Shown piece by piece: positions 28,200-37,690 of a DNA stretch of 64,000 bases. The stretch is from positions 2,084 to 66,083 of the forward strand of contig NZ_MJEJ02000043.1 in assembly GCF_002095435.2 (NCBI RefSeq), in the 5' to 3' direction. The notes below the pieces were generated by a model. That model saw nothing but the letters and a program-made list of their open reading frames with translations, ran no database searches and was not told the origin of the DNA. The number at the start of each line of letters is the position of its first letter. Positions within the stretch are counted from its first letter, which is position 1. The DNA comes from Williamsia sp. 1138. GTDB lineage: Bacteria; Actinomycetota; Actinomycetes; Mycobacteriales; Mycobacteriaceae. Position numbers and translations under genes: made by a program.

Positions 28200-30952
28200 C
28201 ATCGCCCAGGGTTGAACCCACCGGAATTCTGGACCGATATCGGTCTGACCGGTTCGGATTGTTCGATCTGGCCGCCATGCCGCGCAACGCGGACGCGACG
28301 TCCGCGGGCACCGTGACCGCACCGCCGACCGGCACCTTCGACGAACTGCTCGACGGGGCCGGGGCGTTGCGTGGCCAATGGGCCGATCTGATCGAAGGTT
28401 ACGAACGCCTCGGCGACGAGGGCTTGCGTCAGGCCGACCGCCGCGTGCGGACACTCGTCGACGACGACGGGATCACCTACAACGCTCCGGCCGGATCCGG
28501 GACTCAGCAGCGACGGTGGCAACTCGACTGCGTACCACTTCTCATCGACGGCGCGCAGTGGCAGGAACTGGAGAAGGCGATCGCGCAGCGCGCACGGGTC
28601 CTCGACGCGCTGCTCTCTGACATCTATTCGGATCAGCGAACCCTGACGGCGGGGATCTTGCCGCCCGAGATGGTCTACGGACATCCGGGCTACATCCGGA
28701 AAGCGGCCCGGTTTCCTCAGACGCAGAGGCACAGTCTGTTCCTGCACGCCTGCGACATCGGCCGTGCGTCCGATGGCGACTACCTCGCCTTCGCCGACCG
28801 GGCGCAGGCGCCGTCCGGTATCGGTTACGCGATCGCTGATCGCCGCCTGATGTCGCGCGCGTTCCCGCGCCTGTTCCAACGCTGCGTCCCGCGACCGACG
28901 GCCGCGTTCGCCGCCACGCTGCGACTGGCATTGTTCGAGTACGCACCGCAAGGTATCGAGGACCCCACCGTGGCCGTGCTCACCCCGGGCTCGTTGTCGG
29001 AGACGGCGTTCGATCAGGCGTACCTTGCGTCGATACTCGGGTTTCCCCTGGTGGAGGCGGCCGACCTGGTGGTCCGCGACGGGGCTGTCTACATGCGCTC
29101 GCTCGGCAAGTTCAAACGCCTCGACGTCATCCTGCGCCGCGTGGACTCGAGCTACTCCGATCCGCTCGATCTGCGGACCGACTCGAGGCTCGGCGTCACC
29201 GGACTGGTCGAAGCGATCTCACGGGGCGCGGTCACGGTCGTCAACACCCTGGGCAGCGCTGTGGTGGAGAATCCCGCCCTGAACACCGTCCTCGCGGCGG
29301 CGAGCCGGTTTCTGCTCGACGAGACCCTGCTGCTGAACTCGGTCGAAACCTATTGGGCCGGCGACAATCTGCAGCGCTCGAAGCTGGTGGCAGAGCTGTC
29401 GGACATGACGTTGACGAACTTCCGGACCGGCGAGGAGTCACTGGGGCCGGAGCTGTCCGGCGGAGACCGCTCAGCCCTCGTCGCCCGCATCGAGGCCGAG
29501 CCGTGGCAATGGGTCGGGCGGCGACTGACGCCGTTCTCGGTGGCCCCGTCGACGACTCCGGGACCGTATCGGCCTACCGCGCTCGGCTCGCCGCTGCGAC
29601 CGGCACCGGTCGGTATCCGGACGTTCAGCGTCGCCCAGGGATCGGGCTACGCGGTGATGCCCGGTGGTCTCGGTCATGTCCTGGCCGACGGACCCGCCGG
29701 ATCGGCGATGACGACCATTGCGGGCAAGGACGTCTGGGTGACGACGGTGGAGCCGTCGAGTACTCAGGCCCGGGTGCCCGAATCGCCGGACCGGCCCGTG
29801 CGGGACGCGGCGATCGAAGGGGGCGGCAATTCCTCTGCGGCGTATCGCGGTTCCGATGCGCCCGTGGTCAGTTCGCCCCGCGTGTTGTCGGATCTGTTCT
29901 GGTTCGGCCGTTACGGCGAACGCGCCGAGCTGACGACGCGGATGGTCAGGGTCGCGCGTGAGCGTTACGAGGATTACCGCTACCGGCCGTGGATGACCGG
30001 GACGGCGTCCATACCCCTGTTCCTTGCCGCGGTCGCGACGACCACCGGAACGGGCGGAATCGTCAGGGGTGCCAAGAACATCGGTGATGACTCCGGTGAG
30101 GGCGCTCCGGAGCCGGACGAGGTCCAGGCGGCGACGCTCCGCCTGCGCGCCATGACCAGTGCGCGCCGGTCCCCGGGGTCTGTGGCATTTGCGGTGGACC
30201 GCATGCAGCAACTCGCCAGGGCGGTGCGGGACCAGCTCTCGACGAGTACCTGGATGGTGCTGGGCGCGGTCGACCGCGCACTCACCGAGCTCGGACCGTA
30301 CCCCGCACTCGAACCCGAAGCCGACGAACCGGATCTGGACGGATCAGGTCTGGGCCGGGCGCAAGACGACATCCTGCACGGATTGCTGGCATTGGCCGGG
30401 CTGCAGGCCGAATCGATGGTCCACGACGCCGGCTGGCTGTTCATGGACATCGGCCGCCGGATCGAGCGCGCTCAGGTGCTCGCCGCGCTCACTGCGGCCG
30501 TCTTGGTGACGCAGCGCGACGCGGACACCGAACAGGGACTGCTCGAGGCATATCTGGTGGCCAACGAATCAGCGATCATCTATCGGCGGCGCAACCGCGG
30601 GATCGTCCGGCTGGGATCGGTCGCGGCGCTCATGCTCTTCGACGAGGGAAATCCGCGAGCGATGATCTACCAGTTGGCCACCTTGCGCGACGATCTGATG
30701 TCGTTGCCTGCCGACGTCCGTTCTGCCGCTGCCGAACGTGTCGCCGAGGACCTGGTCTCCGAACTGCGTCGCGTCGACCCGGTCGACCTCGCAGCCATCG
30801 GTGCCGGCGGCAGGCGGGTCGAACTCGACGAACTGATGCGCACGCTGAACTCGGGTCTGCGGGAGATCTCGGACGTGTTGGGGCGCACCCGTTTCGCTTA
30901 CCCCGTGGAGATGCAGCCGCTGTGGGGAGCGGGATCGGAGGTGCGACTGTGA
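28196..30952 (+). CDS. Circularly permuted ATP-grasp protein fused to alpha-E domain
   Basis: The protein has 918 residues, with the GTG start overlapping the previous stop. Residues about 60-520 match the circularly permuted ATP-grasp family (formerly DUF404/DUF407): MVYGHPGYIR, and the strongly conserved stretch at about 298-362 beginning VYMRSLGKFKRLDVILRRVD and ending VVENPAL. From about 563, DLFWFGRYGERAELTTRM starts the helical alpha-E domain (DUF403), which reaches the C-terminus. In many bacteria these two domains are separate adjacent genes; the fusion resembles Rv2567. ATP-grasp enzymes join a carboxylate to an amine. Comparative genomics has linked this family, alpha-E, transglutaminases and DUF2126 to an uncharacterised peptide-forming or peptide-modifying pathway. 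Confidence 0.9.
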   Translation: MTSPRVEPTGILDRYRSDRFGLFDLAAMPRNADATSAGTVTAPPTGTFDELLDGAGALRGQWADLIEGYERLGDEGLRQADRRVRTLVDDDGITYNAPAGSGTQQRRWQLDCVPLLIDGAQWQELEKAIAQRARVLDALLSDIYSDQRTLTAGILPPEMVYGHPGYIRKAARFPQTQRHSLFLHACDIGRASDGDYLAFADRAQAPSGIGYAIADRRLMSRAFPRLFQRCVPRPTAAFAATLRLALFEYAPQGIEDPTVAVLTPGSLSETAFDQAYLASILGFPLVEAADLVVRDGAVYMRSLGKFKRLDVILRRVDSSYSDPLDLRTDSRLGVTGLVEAISRGAVTVVNTLGSAVVENPALNTVLAAASRFLLDETLLLNSVETYWAGDNLQRSKLVAELSDMTLTNFRTGEESLGPELSGGDRSALVARIEAEPWQWVGRRLTPFSVAPSTTPGPYRPTALGSPLRPAPVGIRTFSVAQGSGYAVMPGGLGHVLADGPAGSAMTTIAGKDVWVTTVEPSSTQARVPESPDRPVRDAAIEGGGNSSAAYRGSDAPVVSSPRVLSDLFWFGRYGERAELTTRMVRVARERYEDYRYRPWMTGTASIPLFLAAVATTTGTGGIVRGAKNIGDDSGEGAPEPDEVQAATLRLRAMTSARRSPGSVAFAVDRMQQLARAVRDQLSTSTWMVLGAVDRALTELGPYPALEPEADEPDLDGSGLGRAQDDILHGLLALAGLQAESMVHDAGWLFMDIGRRIERAQVLAALTAAVLVTQRDADTEQGLLEAYLVANESAIIYRRRNRGIVRLGSVAALMLFDEGNPRAMIYQLATLRDDLMSLPADVRSAAAERVAEDLVSELRRVDPVDLAAIGAGGRRVELDELMRTLNSGLREISDVLGRTRFAYPVEMQPLWGAGSEVRL

Positions 30953-31860
30953 ACGAGGAGAACGGTCGGTCGCAGCAGCCTGCTACCCGCCGCTACCGGG
31001 TCACCCACCGCACGAGGTACGACTACGACAACGTGGTGTCGAGTTCGTACGGTCGCGCGTATCTGCAGCCCCGTGATCTGCCCGGGCAGCGGGTGCTGAC
31101 CAGCGAGATCGAGATCGACCCGGAACCGTCCGACCGGTCGACCGGAGTGGACATCTACGGCAACTCCGACAGTTACTTCCACGTCCGCACACCCCACCGT
31201 CGCCTCGAGGTCACCGGCATGTCCACGGTGGAGGTCGATCCGGCAGACCGCGGGCTGCTGGACTCACCGGCCGCGCGCGGTCCGTGGGAAGACGCCCGGC
31301 CCCTCGGCCCGGCGTCGGCTCGGGCGGTCGAATTCCGGCTGGACCTGTTCCCTCCGGAGATCAGCCCCTCCGTACGCGACTACGCCGCGGCGATCTTCAC
31401 CCCCGGCGCGCCTCTCATCGATGTGGTGATCGAACTGACCCGACGGATCTTTCGTGACTTCACCTATCGATCGGGCTCGACCCAGATCAGCACCCGGGTC
31501 GAGACCGTCCTGGACCGTCGGGAAGGGGTCTGCCAGGATTTCGCCCGGGTGGCGATCGCCTGTCTGCGGTCGCAGGGTCTCGCTGCCCGCTATGTGTCCG
31601 GATACCTCGCCACGGACCCACCGCCGGGAAAGGAACGGATCTTCGGTGCGGATGCGTCCCATGCCTGGGCGGCGGTGTGGCTGCCGGGGGACCGGTGGAT
31701 CGCCTTCGACCCGACCAACGACACCCTGGTCGGCGAACGGCACGTCACCGTCGCGTGGGGACGCGACTACGAGGATGTACCGCCGCTGCGAGGTGTGATC
31801 TACACCGAATCCCGCAGGAGCAAAATCGATGTCTCGGTGGATGTCTCCCCGGTTCCCTGA
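30949..31860 (+). CDS. Transglutaminase-like cysteine peptidase/transferase
   Basis: The protein has 303 residues; the GTG start overlaps the ATP-grasp gene by 4 bp. An N-terminal beta domain (RYRVTHRTRYDYDN) precedes the papain-like core with Cys195 (GVCQDFARV), His238 (SHAWAAVWLP) and Asp254 (FDPTND), an intact triad with the same spacing as in the large fusion protein two genes upstream. It has no signal peptide and so should act in the cytoplasm. In other genomes this standalone transglutaminase accompanies the ATP-grasp/alpha-E pair, where a hydrolytic or transferase step on the amide product is proposed. The cluster ends here. Confidence 0.92.
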   Translation: MNEENGRSQQPATRRYRVTHRTRYDYDNVVSSSYGRAYLQPRDLPGQRVLTSEIEIDPEPSDRSTGVDIYGNSDSYFHVRTPHRRLEVTGMSTVEVDPADRGLLDSPAARGPWEDARPLGPASARAVEFRLDLFPPEISPSVRDYAAAIFTPGAPLIDVVIELTRRIFRDFTYRSGSTQISTRVETVLDRREGVCQDFARVAIACLRSQGLAARYVSGYLATDPPPGKERIFGADASHAWAAVWLPGDRWIAFDPTNDTLVGERHVTVAWGRDYEDVPPLRGVIYTESRRSKIDVSVDVSPVP

Positions 31861-31901
31861 CACGAGTTGCCTTATCGACTATGGTTCGCGGCACAGTTGG
31901 G

Positions 31902-31907
31902 TACGTT
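31902..31907 (+). promoter_or_regulatory. Candidate -10 element, possibly leaderless start
   Basis: TACGTT fits TANNNT and ends 7 nt before the ATG of the kinase-like gene, the distance expected when transcription starts at the A of ATG. GTAGGGG between them could instead be a very close ribosome-binding site. Only position and pattern support this. Confidence 0.25.
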
Positions 31908-31914
31908 GTAGGGG

Positions 31915-33063
31915 ATGACTGTTCTAGCCGATAGCCACATCACCGGCGCGGTGCAGGCAGCCGAGCGGCTTCTGGCCGCTCGCGCCGGCTCCCCGGTGTC
32001 CTTAGCCGACCCCCAAGACCTCGGCGGGAGTGGGCGCACCGAAGTCGTGCGGGTGCGCGTTGCGCAGAACCCGTTCTCCGGCGATCGCACGCTGGTGATC
32101 AAGGTGCTCGGCGACGGCGACGCCATCTCGGGCGAGGCGTTCATCCGTGAGGTTGCATCGTATAAATACGCGACGGCGTTGCCGACGGAGTCGCGCCCGG
32201 GACCTGCCCTGATAGCGTTCGACCTGCGGGCCAGGGTGCTGGTGCTCAGCGACCTCGGCGACGGCAGGTCGATGACCGAGCTGCTCGGCAGCAACGATGT
32301 GGTGGCCACGTCCAACGCGGTCAGTGCATGGGGACAGGCGCTCGGCCGGATGCATGCCGCAACGGTGGGCGGCGAGAACGACTTCGCCGCGCTGTTGCGG
32401 CAGGGCGCCGAGGGCATCGCAGTGGATGCGCTCCGCGCGCAGTTCGATGCTGCGGTCCGCGCCGCTCCGCGGGTGATCGCCGATGTGTTCGGCCTCGCGA
32501 TCGACCCTGAGGTGCTCGGCGCGCTGGAGAAGGCGGGTGAGCTGTTCCGGGAGGGTGAGCACCGTGCGTTCAGCCCCTCCGATGTCGGACCGGAGAACAT
32601 CCTCATCAACGACGAGGGTGTGCAGTTCATGGACTACGAGTGGGGTGGCTTCCGGGACGCCTCGCTCGACATCGCTTACGCGCTGGTGACATTCACCCCG
32701 TGGCTGTCCGGCGACACCGGCGCCCGTCGGGTGGATCTCGAAACCGCGATGATCGATGCGTGGCGCTCCGAGGTCCAAGGAATCTGGCCGGCGTTGGGAT
32801 CGGACCGCGAACTCGCCCGCAAGACCGTGCTTGCTCGGCTGGCCTGGGTGTGGTTGTCCACGATGTGGATGCTTCCGGTGGACGAGTCCGATGTGGGTCG
32901 CGCGGACGAGCCCCACGGCCTCGCGCTGAGTACCTCCGATCCTCGCGTGATCGTGGACCGCTGGGCCGGTCTTGCCGACGCTGCGCGCCGCGCGGACGCA
33001 CCGCGATTGGGCGATTTCGCCGACACCGTGGGTCAGGCGCTCGACTCCTCGTGGCTGCACTGA
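31915..33063 (+). CDS. Aminoglycoside-phosphotransferase-fold kinase-like protein
   Basis: The protein has 382 residues. LVIKVLG near residue 60 supplies the expected nucleotide-binding Lys, and the catalytic region reads FSPSDVGPENILI with Asp223 and Asn228, then MDYEW with Asp240. This is the APH/choline-kinase layout, but the usual catalytic-loop HxD is SxD here. Such proteins phosphorylate small molecules (sugars, choline, antibiotics); no substrate can be assigned and resistance should not be inferred. It starts 54 bp after the transglutaminase cluster on the same strand, so it may be functionally linked or an independent gene. Confidence 0.75.
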   Translation: MTVLADSHITGAVQAAERLLAARAGSPVSLADPQDLGGSGRTEVVRVRVAQNPFSGDRTLVIKVLGDGDAISGEAFIREVASYKYATALPTESRPGPALIAFDLRARVLVLSDLGDGRSMTELLGSNDVVATSNAVSAWGQALGRMHAATVGGENDFAALLRQGAEGIAVDALRAQFDAAVRAAPRVIADVFGLAIDPEVLGALEKAGELFREGEHRAFSPSDVGPENILINDEGVQFMDYEWGGFRDASLDIAYALVTFTPWLSGDTGARRVDLETAMIDAWRSEVQGIWPALGSDRELARKTVLARLAWVWLSTMWMLPVDESDVGRADEPHGLALSTSDPRVIVDRWAGLADAARRADAPRLGDFADTVGQALDSSWLH

Positions 33064-33075
33064 TCAACACCTGTG

Positions 33076-34455
33076 ATGACTGACGATCAGGGTGGCCTGT
33101 TCGCCGCCCCCGAAGCGCCGCCCGCCACGATCACCGCCGGATTGCCACGACCTACCGCCGGCGCGCCGCTGGCCGTGCGCATGCGTCCGGCCACACTCGA
33201 AGAGATTGTCGGGCAAGAGCATCTGCTCGAGTCCGGATCGCCGCTGCGGCGGCTGATCGACGGTTCGGGCGCGGCGTCGGTCTTGTTGTTCGGTCCTCCC
33301 GGGACGGGTAAGACGACGATGGCGGCGTTGATCTCTGCGGCCGCCGGTGGCCGTTTCGAGGCGCTGTCGGCACTCTCATCGGGCGTCAAAGAGGTGCGGG
33401 CCGTGATCGATGCAGCCCGCCGACGGCTGATCTCGGGGACGCAGACGGTGCTGTTCATCGACGAGGTCCACCGCTTCTCCAAGACCCAGCAGGATGCGCT
33501 GCTGGACGCGGTGGAGAACCGGATCGTGCTGCTGGTGGCGGCGACGACGGAGAACCCTTCGTTCTCGGTGGTCGCGCCGCTGCTCTCGCGATCGCTGGTG
33601 TTGCAGTTGCGCTCGCTCGGTGGTCCGGACATCCGAAAGCTGTTGATACGGGCAGCGGCCGACCCACGCGGGCTCGCGGGCGCCGTCACGATCGACGAGG
33701 ACGCGCTCGATCATCTGGAGAAGATCTCGGCGGGTGACGCCCGCCGCGGACTGACTGCGCTCGAGGCCGCCGCCGACACGGCTTTGTCCGACGCGGGCAG
33801 CGGCGACGATGAGGCCGTAGCGGTCACGCTCGCCCACGTGGAGTCCGCGGTCGACCGCGCAGCGGTGCGGTACGACCGCGACGGCGATCAGCACTACGAC
33901 GTCATCAGTGCGTTCATCAAATCCATTCGCGGGTCGGATGTCGACGCGGCCCTGCACTATCTGGCCCGGATGATCAGCGCGGGGGAAGATCCTCGGTTCA
34001 TCGCGCGCAGGCTTGTCGTCCACGCGAGCGAAGACATCGGGATGGCAGATCCGACCGCGTTGCAGACCGCAGCCGCTGCGGCACAGGCAGTACAGCTAAT
34101 CGGTATGCCCGAAGCGCGCCTGGCGCTGGCTCAGGCCACCATTCACCTCGCGACCGCGCCGAAGTCGGCAGGCGTGGTCGCCGCGATCGGGGCCGCGGTC
34201 GCCGATGTGGAGGGGGGCAAGGCCGGAGCGGTACCCGCCCATCTCCGCGACGGTCACTACGCGGGCGCCGCCAAACTCGGCAACGCAGTCGGATACCGCT
34301 ATCCGCACGACGATCCCGGCGGGGTCGTGACCCAGCAGTACCCGCCGGACGAACTCGTCGGAGTCGACTACTACATCCCGACAGACCACGGCCACGAGCG
34401 GGAGATCGGCCCCCGTCTCGGCCGGTTGCGCAACATCGTCCGCGGTCGGCGATGA
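33076..34455 (+). CDS. rarA: Replication-associated recombination ATPase RarA/MgsA
   Basis: AAA+ protein acting at stalled replication forks, related to RuvB and clamp loaders. It has 459 residues. Walker A is [11 protein letters not shown], Walker B is [18 protein letters not shown], and GATTENPSF-like [13 protein letters not shown] is the sensor 1 region. The C-terminal MgsA domain ([20 protein letters not shown]) is complete. A short N-terminal GLFAAP motif resembles clamp or SSB-contact peptides. The start is ATG 33076 or the adjoining GTG 33073; no clear ribosome-binding site decides. Confidence 0.94.
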   Translation: MTDDQGGLFAAPEAPPATITAGLPRPTAGAPLAVRMRPATLEEIVGQEHLLESGSPLRRLIDGSGAASVLLFGPPGTGKTTMAALISAAAGGRFEALSALSSGVKEVRAVIDAARRRLISGTQTVLFIDEVHRFSKTQQDALLDAVENRIVLLVAATTENPSFSVVAPLLSRSLVLQLRSLGGPDIRKLLIRAAADPRGLAGAVTIDEDALDHLEKISAGDARRGLTALEAAADTALSDAGSGDDEAVAVTLAHVESAVDRAAVRYDRDGDQHYDVISAFIKSIRGSDVDAALHYLARMISAGEDPRFIARRLVVHASEDIGMADPTALQTAAAAAQAVQLIGMPEARLALAQATIHLATAPKSAGVVAAIGAAVADVEGGKAGAVPAHLRDGHYAGAAKLGNAVGYRYPHDDPGGVVTQQYPPDELVGVDYYIPTDHGHEREIGPRLGRLRNIVRGRR

Positions 34456-34550
34456 CGGGCGATGACGGACTGGACGCGGTGGTGCCAGTAGGGTGGATTC
34501 GGCTCGTTCGCGGGCGTGTGACAACTGCAGTCGAAACGTGAGGACCCCCA

Positions 34551-37217
34551 GTGCAGACGCATGAGATCAGGAAGCGGTTCCTGGATCACTTCATCAAGGC
34601 CGGGCACACAGAGGTACCCAGCGCGTCGTTGATCCTCGACGATCCGAACCTGCTGTTCGTCAACGCCGGCATGGTGCCCTTCAAACCGTATTTCCTGGGC
34701 GAGCAGACACCGTCGTACGACCGGGCGACGAGCATTCAGAAGTGCGTCCGCACCCTCGACATCGAGGAGGTGGGTATCACCACCCGCCACAACACCTTCT
34801 TTCAGATGGCGGGCAACTTCTCCTTCGGCGATTACTTCAAACGCGAGGCGATCACGTTCGCGTGGACCCTGTTGACCAACCCGGTCACGGAGGGCGGCTT
34901 CGGTATCGATCCGCTACGACTGTGGCCGACCGTCTATCTCGACGATGATGAGGCCGAAGCCATCTGGCGGGACGAGATCGGGGTGCCCGCCGAGCGGATC
35001 CAGCGCCGTGGCCTGAAGGACAACTATTGGTCCATGGGCGTACCGGGCCCGTGTGGACCCTGTTCGGAGATCTTCTACGACCGTGGCCCGGAGTACGGGG
35101 TCGACGGTGGTCCCGAGGCCGATGAGGACCGCTTCATCGAAATCTGGAATCTCGTCTTCATGGAGAACCAGCGTGGACCAGGTGGCGGCAAAGAAGGCTA
35201 CGAGATCCTCGGACCGCTTCCCAAGAAGAACATCGACACCGGGCTCGGTATCGAACGCGTCGCGTGCATCCTGCAGGGCGTCGACAACGTGTACGAAACG
35301 GACCTGCTGGCCCCGGTCATCGCAGTCGCCGAACGCCTGACCGGCCGGACCTATACCGCCTCCAATGCTGCGGATGCGATCCGGTTCCGGGTCATCGCCG
35401 ATCACTCGCGGACGGCAGTGATGCTCATCGCCGACGGCATCACCCCGGGCAACGACGGACGGGGCTATGTACTGCGCCGGCTGTTGCGTCGCATCGTCCG
35501 GTCCGCCCGACTCCTCGGCGCGAGCAGCACGACGATGGGTGAGTTCATCGAGGCCGTCATCGACACCATGGCGAGTTCGTATCCCGATCTGCCGGAACAA
35601 CGTTCACGCATCGTCTCCATCGCGGTCGGCGAAGAGGACGCCTTTCTCAAGACCCTGTCGGCCGGTTCGAAGTTGTTCGACGACGCCGCGGCCGCGACGA
35701 AGGCGTCCGGCGCAACGCGGATCAGCGGCGGCGACGCATTCGCCCTGCACGACACCTACGGTTTCCCGATCGACCTCACGCTCGAGATGGCAGCAGAAGC
35801 CGGGCTCGCGGTGGACCGCGAGGGCTTCACCGCATTGATGGCCGAGCAGCGCAACCGCGCCAAGGCCGATGCCACAGCGAGAAAATCGGGTCATGCCGAC
35901 CTGAGCGTCTACCGCGAGTTCCTGGACCGTGGCCCGACGTTGTTCACCGGATTCGATGAACTCGCCACCGAGGCACGGGTGTTGGGGCTCGTGGCCGACG
36001 GCGGCCGGGTGCGCAGCGCGTCGAAGGGGCAGACGGTCGAGGTGATCCTCGACCGGAGCCCCCTGTACGCCGAAGCGGGCGGGCAGATCGCCGACATCGG
36101 CACGATCACCACGTCGGCAGGCCTACGCGTCACCGTCAAAGATGTTCAGAAGCTCGGAAAGTCGGTCTGGCTGCACAAAGCCGTCGTCGACGACGGTGAG
36201 ATCACCGAAGGTGACGACGTACTCGCCCAGGTCGACAACGCCTGGCGCCACGGCGCGACGCAGGGTCACTCGGGAACCCACCTGGTCGGCGCCGCACTCC
36301 GCCAGGTACTCGGTCCCTCGGCCACCCAGGCCGGATCGCTCAACCGGCCCGGATACCTGCGTTTCGACTTCAGCGCATCGGGACCGGTCACCGAGTCCCA
36401 GCGGGCAGAGATCGAAGAGATCACCAACTCGGCGGTAGAGGCCAACTATCCGGTCAACACCTTCGAGACCGGCCTGACCGAGGCCAAGGCGATGGGCGCG
36501 ATGGCGCTGTTCGGTGAGAACTACGGAGACGTGGTGCGGGTGGTGGAGATGGGTGGCCCCTTCTCGATGGAACTGTGCGGCGGGACGCACGTCTCGACCT
36601 CGGCGCAGGTCGGGCCGGTCACCTTGCTCGGCGAATCGTCGGTGGGGTCGGGCGTGCGCCGGATCGAGGCCTACGTGGGACTCGACTCCTACCGATATCT
36701 CGCCAAGGAACGCTCCCTGCTCGCCGGATTGGCCTCGTCACTGAAGGTTCCGAGCGACCAGGTCCCCGCCCGGGTCGAGAACCTGGTGACCAAGCTCAAG
36801 GAAGCCGAGAAACAGATCGAGAAGATGCGGGCCGACGCCGCCCGCGCCTCGGTCGGATCGCTGATCGACGATGCTCACCGGGTCGGCGACGTCCTGGTGG
36901 TCGCCGGGTCGCTCGACGGGCTGGACGCGGGCGACTTGCGCACCTTGGCGGCTGACCTGCGCGGCCGGGTGGCGTCGGATGTCGCTGTGGTGGCACTGTT
37001 CTCGGCCTCCGGGGACAAGGTGCCGTTCGCCATCGCGACGACTGAATCCGCCCGCAGCGGAGGCATCAAGGCCGGTGACCTGGTACGCGAACTCGCTCCA
37101 CTGGTGTCGGGTCGGGGTGGCGGCAAACCAGACCTGGCGCAGGGCTCGGGGTCGGACGCAGCGGGGATCGGCCCGGCGTTGGCGCGCCTGCGCGAACTGG
37201 TCGGCGAGATTCGATGA
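34551..37217 (+). CDS. alaS: Alanine--tRNA ligase
   Basis: The protein has 888 residues, normal for AlaRS. The class II catalytic core begins at [18 protein letters not shown], with motif 2-like [19 protein letters not shown]. The editing domain has the zinc-binding HSGTHL and CGGTH sites, and a C-Ala coiled-coil and globular domain closes the protein. GTG start after GTGAGGACC. The ruvX start overlaps its stop (ATGA), and alaS-ruvX-mltG-aroE runs in the same order as in mycobacteria. Confidence 0.97.
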   Translation: MQTHEIRKRFLDHFIKAGHTEVPSASLILDDPNLLFVNAGMVPFKPYFLGEQTPSYDRATSIQKCVRTLDIEEVGITTRHNTFFQMAGNFSFGDYFKREAITFAWTLLTNPVTEGGFGIDPLRLWPTVYLDDDEAEAIWRDEIGVPAERIQRRGLKDNYWSMGVPGPCGPCSEIFYDRGPEYGVDGGPEADEDRFIEIWNLVFMENQRGPGGGKEGYEILGPLPKKNIDTGLGIERVACILQGVDNVYETDLLAPVIAVAERLTGRTYTASNAADAIRFRVIADHSRTAVMLIADGITPGNDGRGYVLRRLLRRIVRSARLLGASSTTMGEFIEAVIDTMASSYPDLPEQRSRIVSIAVGEEDAFLKTLSAGSKLFDDAAAATKASGATRISGGDAFALHDTYGFPIDLTLEMAAEAGLAVDREGFTALMAEQRNRAKADATARKSGHADLSVYREFLDRGPTLFTGFDELATEARVLGLVADGGRVRSASKGQTVEVILDRSPLYAEAGGQIADIGTITTSAGLRVTVKDVQKLGKSVWLHKAVVDDGEITEGDDVLAQVDNAWRHGATQGHSGTHLVGAALRQVLGPSATQAGSLNRPGYLRFDFSASGPVTESQRAEIEEITNSAVEANYPVNTFETGLTEAKAMGAMALFGENYGDVVRVVEMGGPFSMELCGGTHVSTSAQVGPVTLLGESSVGSGVRRIEAYVGLDSYRYLAKERSLLAGLASSLKVPSDQVPARVENLVTKLKEAEKQIEKMRADAARASVGSLIDDAHRVGDVLVVAGSLDGLDAGDLRTLAADLRGRVASDVAVVALFSASGDKVPFAIATTESARSGGIKAGDLVRELAPLVSGRGGGKPDLAQGSGSDAAGIGPALARLRELVGEIR

Positions 37218-37690
37218 CCTTGACGCCGCGCGGACGGCGGCTGGCCATCGATGTCGGAAGTGTCCGCATCGGGGTCGCCTCGTGCGATCCCGACGGCATA
37301 CTCGCCACTCCGGTCGAGACAGTGGCGCGCACACCGAAAGCCGACGGTGACCTGCGTCGTATCGCCGCGATCGTAGACGAGTACGAGGCCGTCGAGGTGA
37401 TCGTCGGGCTGCCCAAGACCCTGCGTGACGAGCACGGCCACGCGGCCGCCCTGGCCACAGAGTTCGGCACGGCGCTGGGAGAACGGATCTCCCCGGTACC
37501 GGTGCTGTACAGCGATGAGCGGCTCAGCACGATCACGGCCCAGCAGGCCCTGCGCTCGTCGGGAGTGCGCGCGAAGGCGCAAAAGAACGTGGTCGATCAG
37601 GCTGCCGCAGTCGCGATCCTGCAGGGATGGTTGGATTTACAGACACATCGCCACGATCTGGAGTCGGGCCGTCAGGAAGGTCTCGGGTGA
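37214..37690 (+). CDS. ruvX: RuvX/YqgF family nuclease (Holliday junction resolvase-like)
   Basis: The protein has 158 residues with an RNase H-like fold. [19 protein letters not shown] gives the first catalytic Asp, VIVGLPKTL the strand before the second acidic position, and [10 protein letters not shown] and [11 protein letters not shown] hold the remaining acidic residues. Family members act in 16S rRNA 5'-end processing and have been proposed as resolvases; in this organism RuvC is present, so rRNA processing is the likelier duty (inference). ATGA overlap with alaS and GTGA overlap with mltG. Confidence 0.93.
   Translation: MTLTPRGRRLAIDVGSVRIGVASCDPDGILATPVETVARTPKADGDLRRIAAIVDEYEAVEVIVGLPKTLRDEHGHAAALATEFGTALGERISPVPVLYSDERLSTITAQQALRSSGVRAKAQKNVVDQAAAVAILQGWLDLQTHRHDLESGRQEGLG

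Noticed and set aside
31915-33063. Aminoglycoside resistance gene
   Set aside because: Only the kinase fold is shared. The catalytic loop is unusual and the setting is chromosomal housekeeping, so resistance cannot be claimed.
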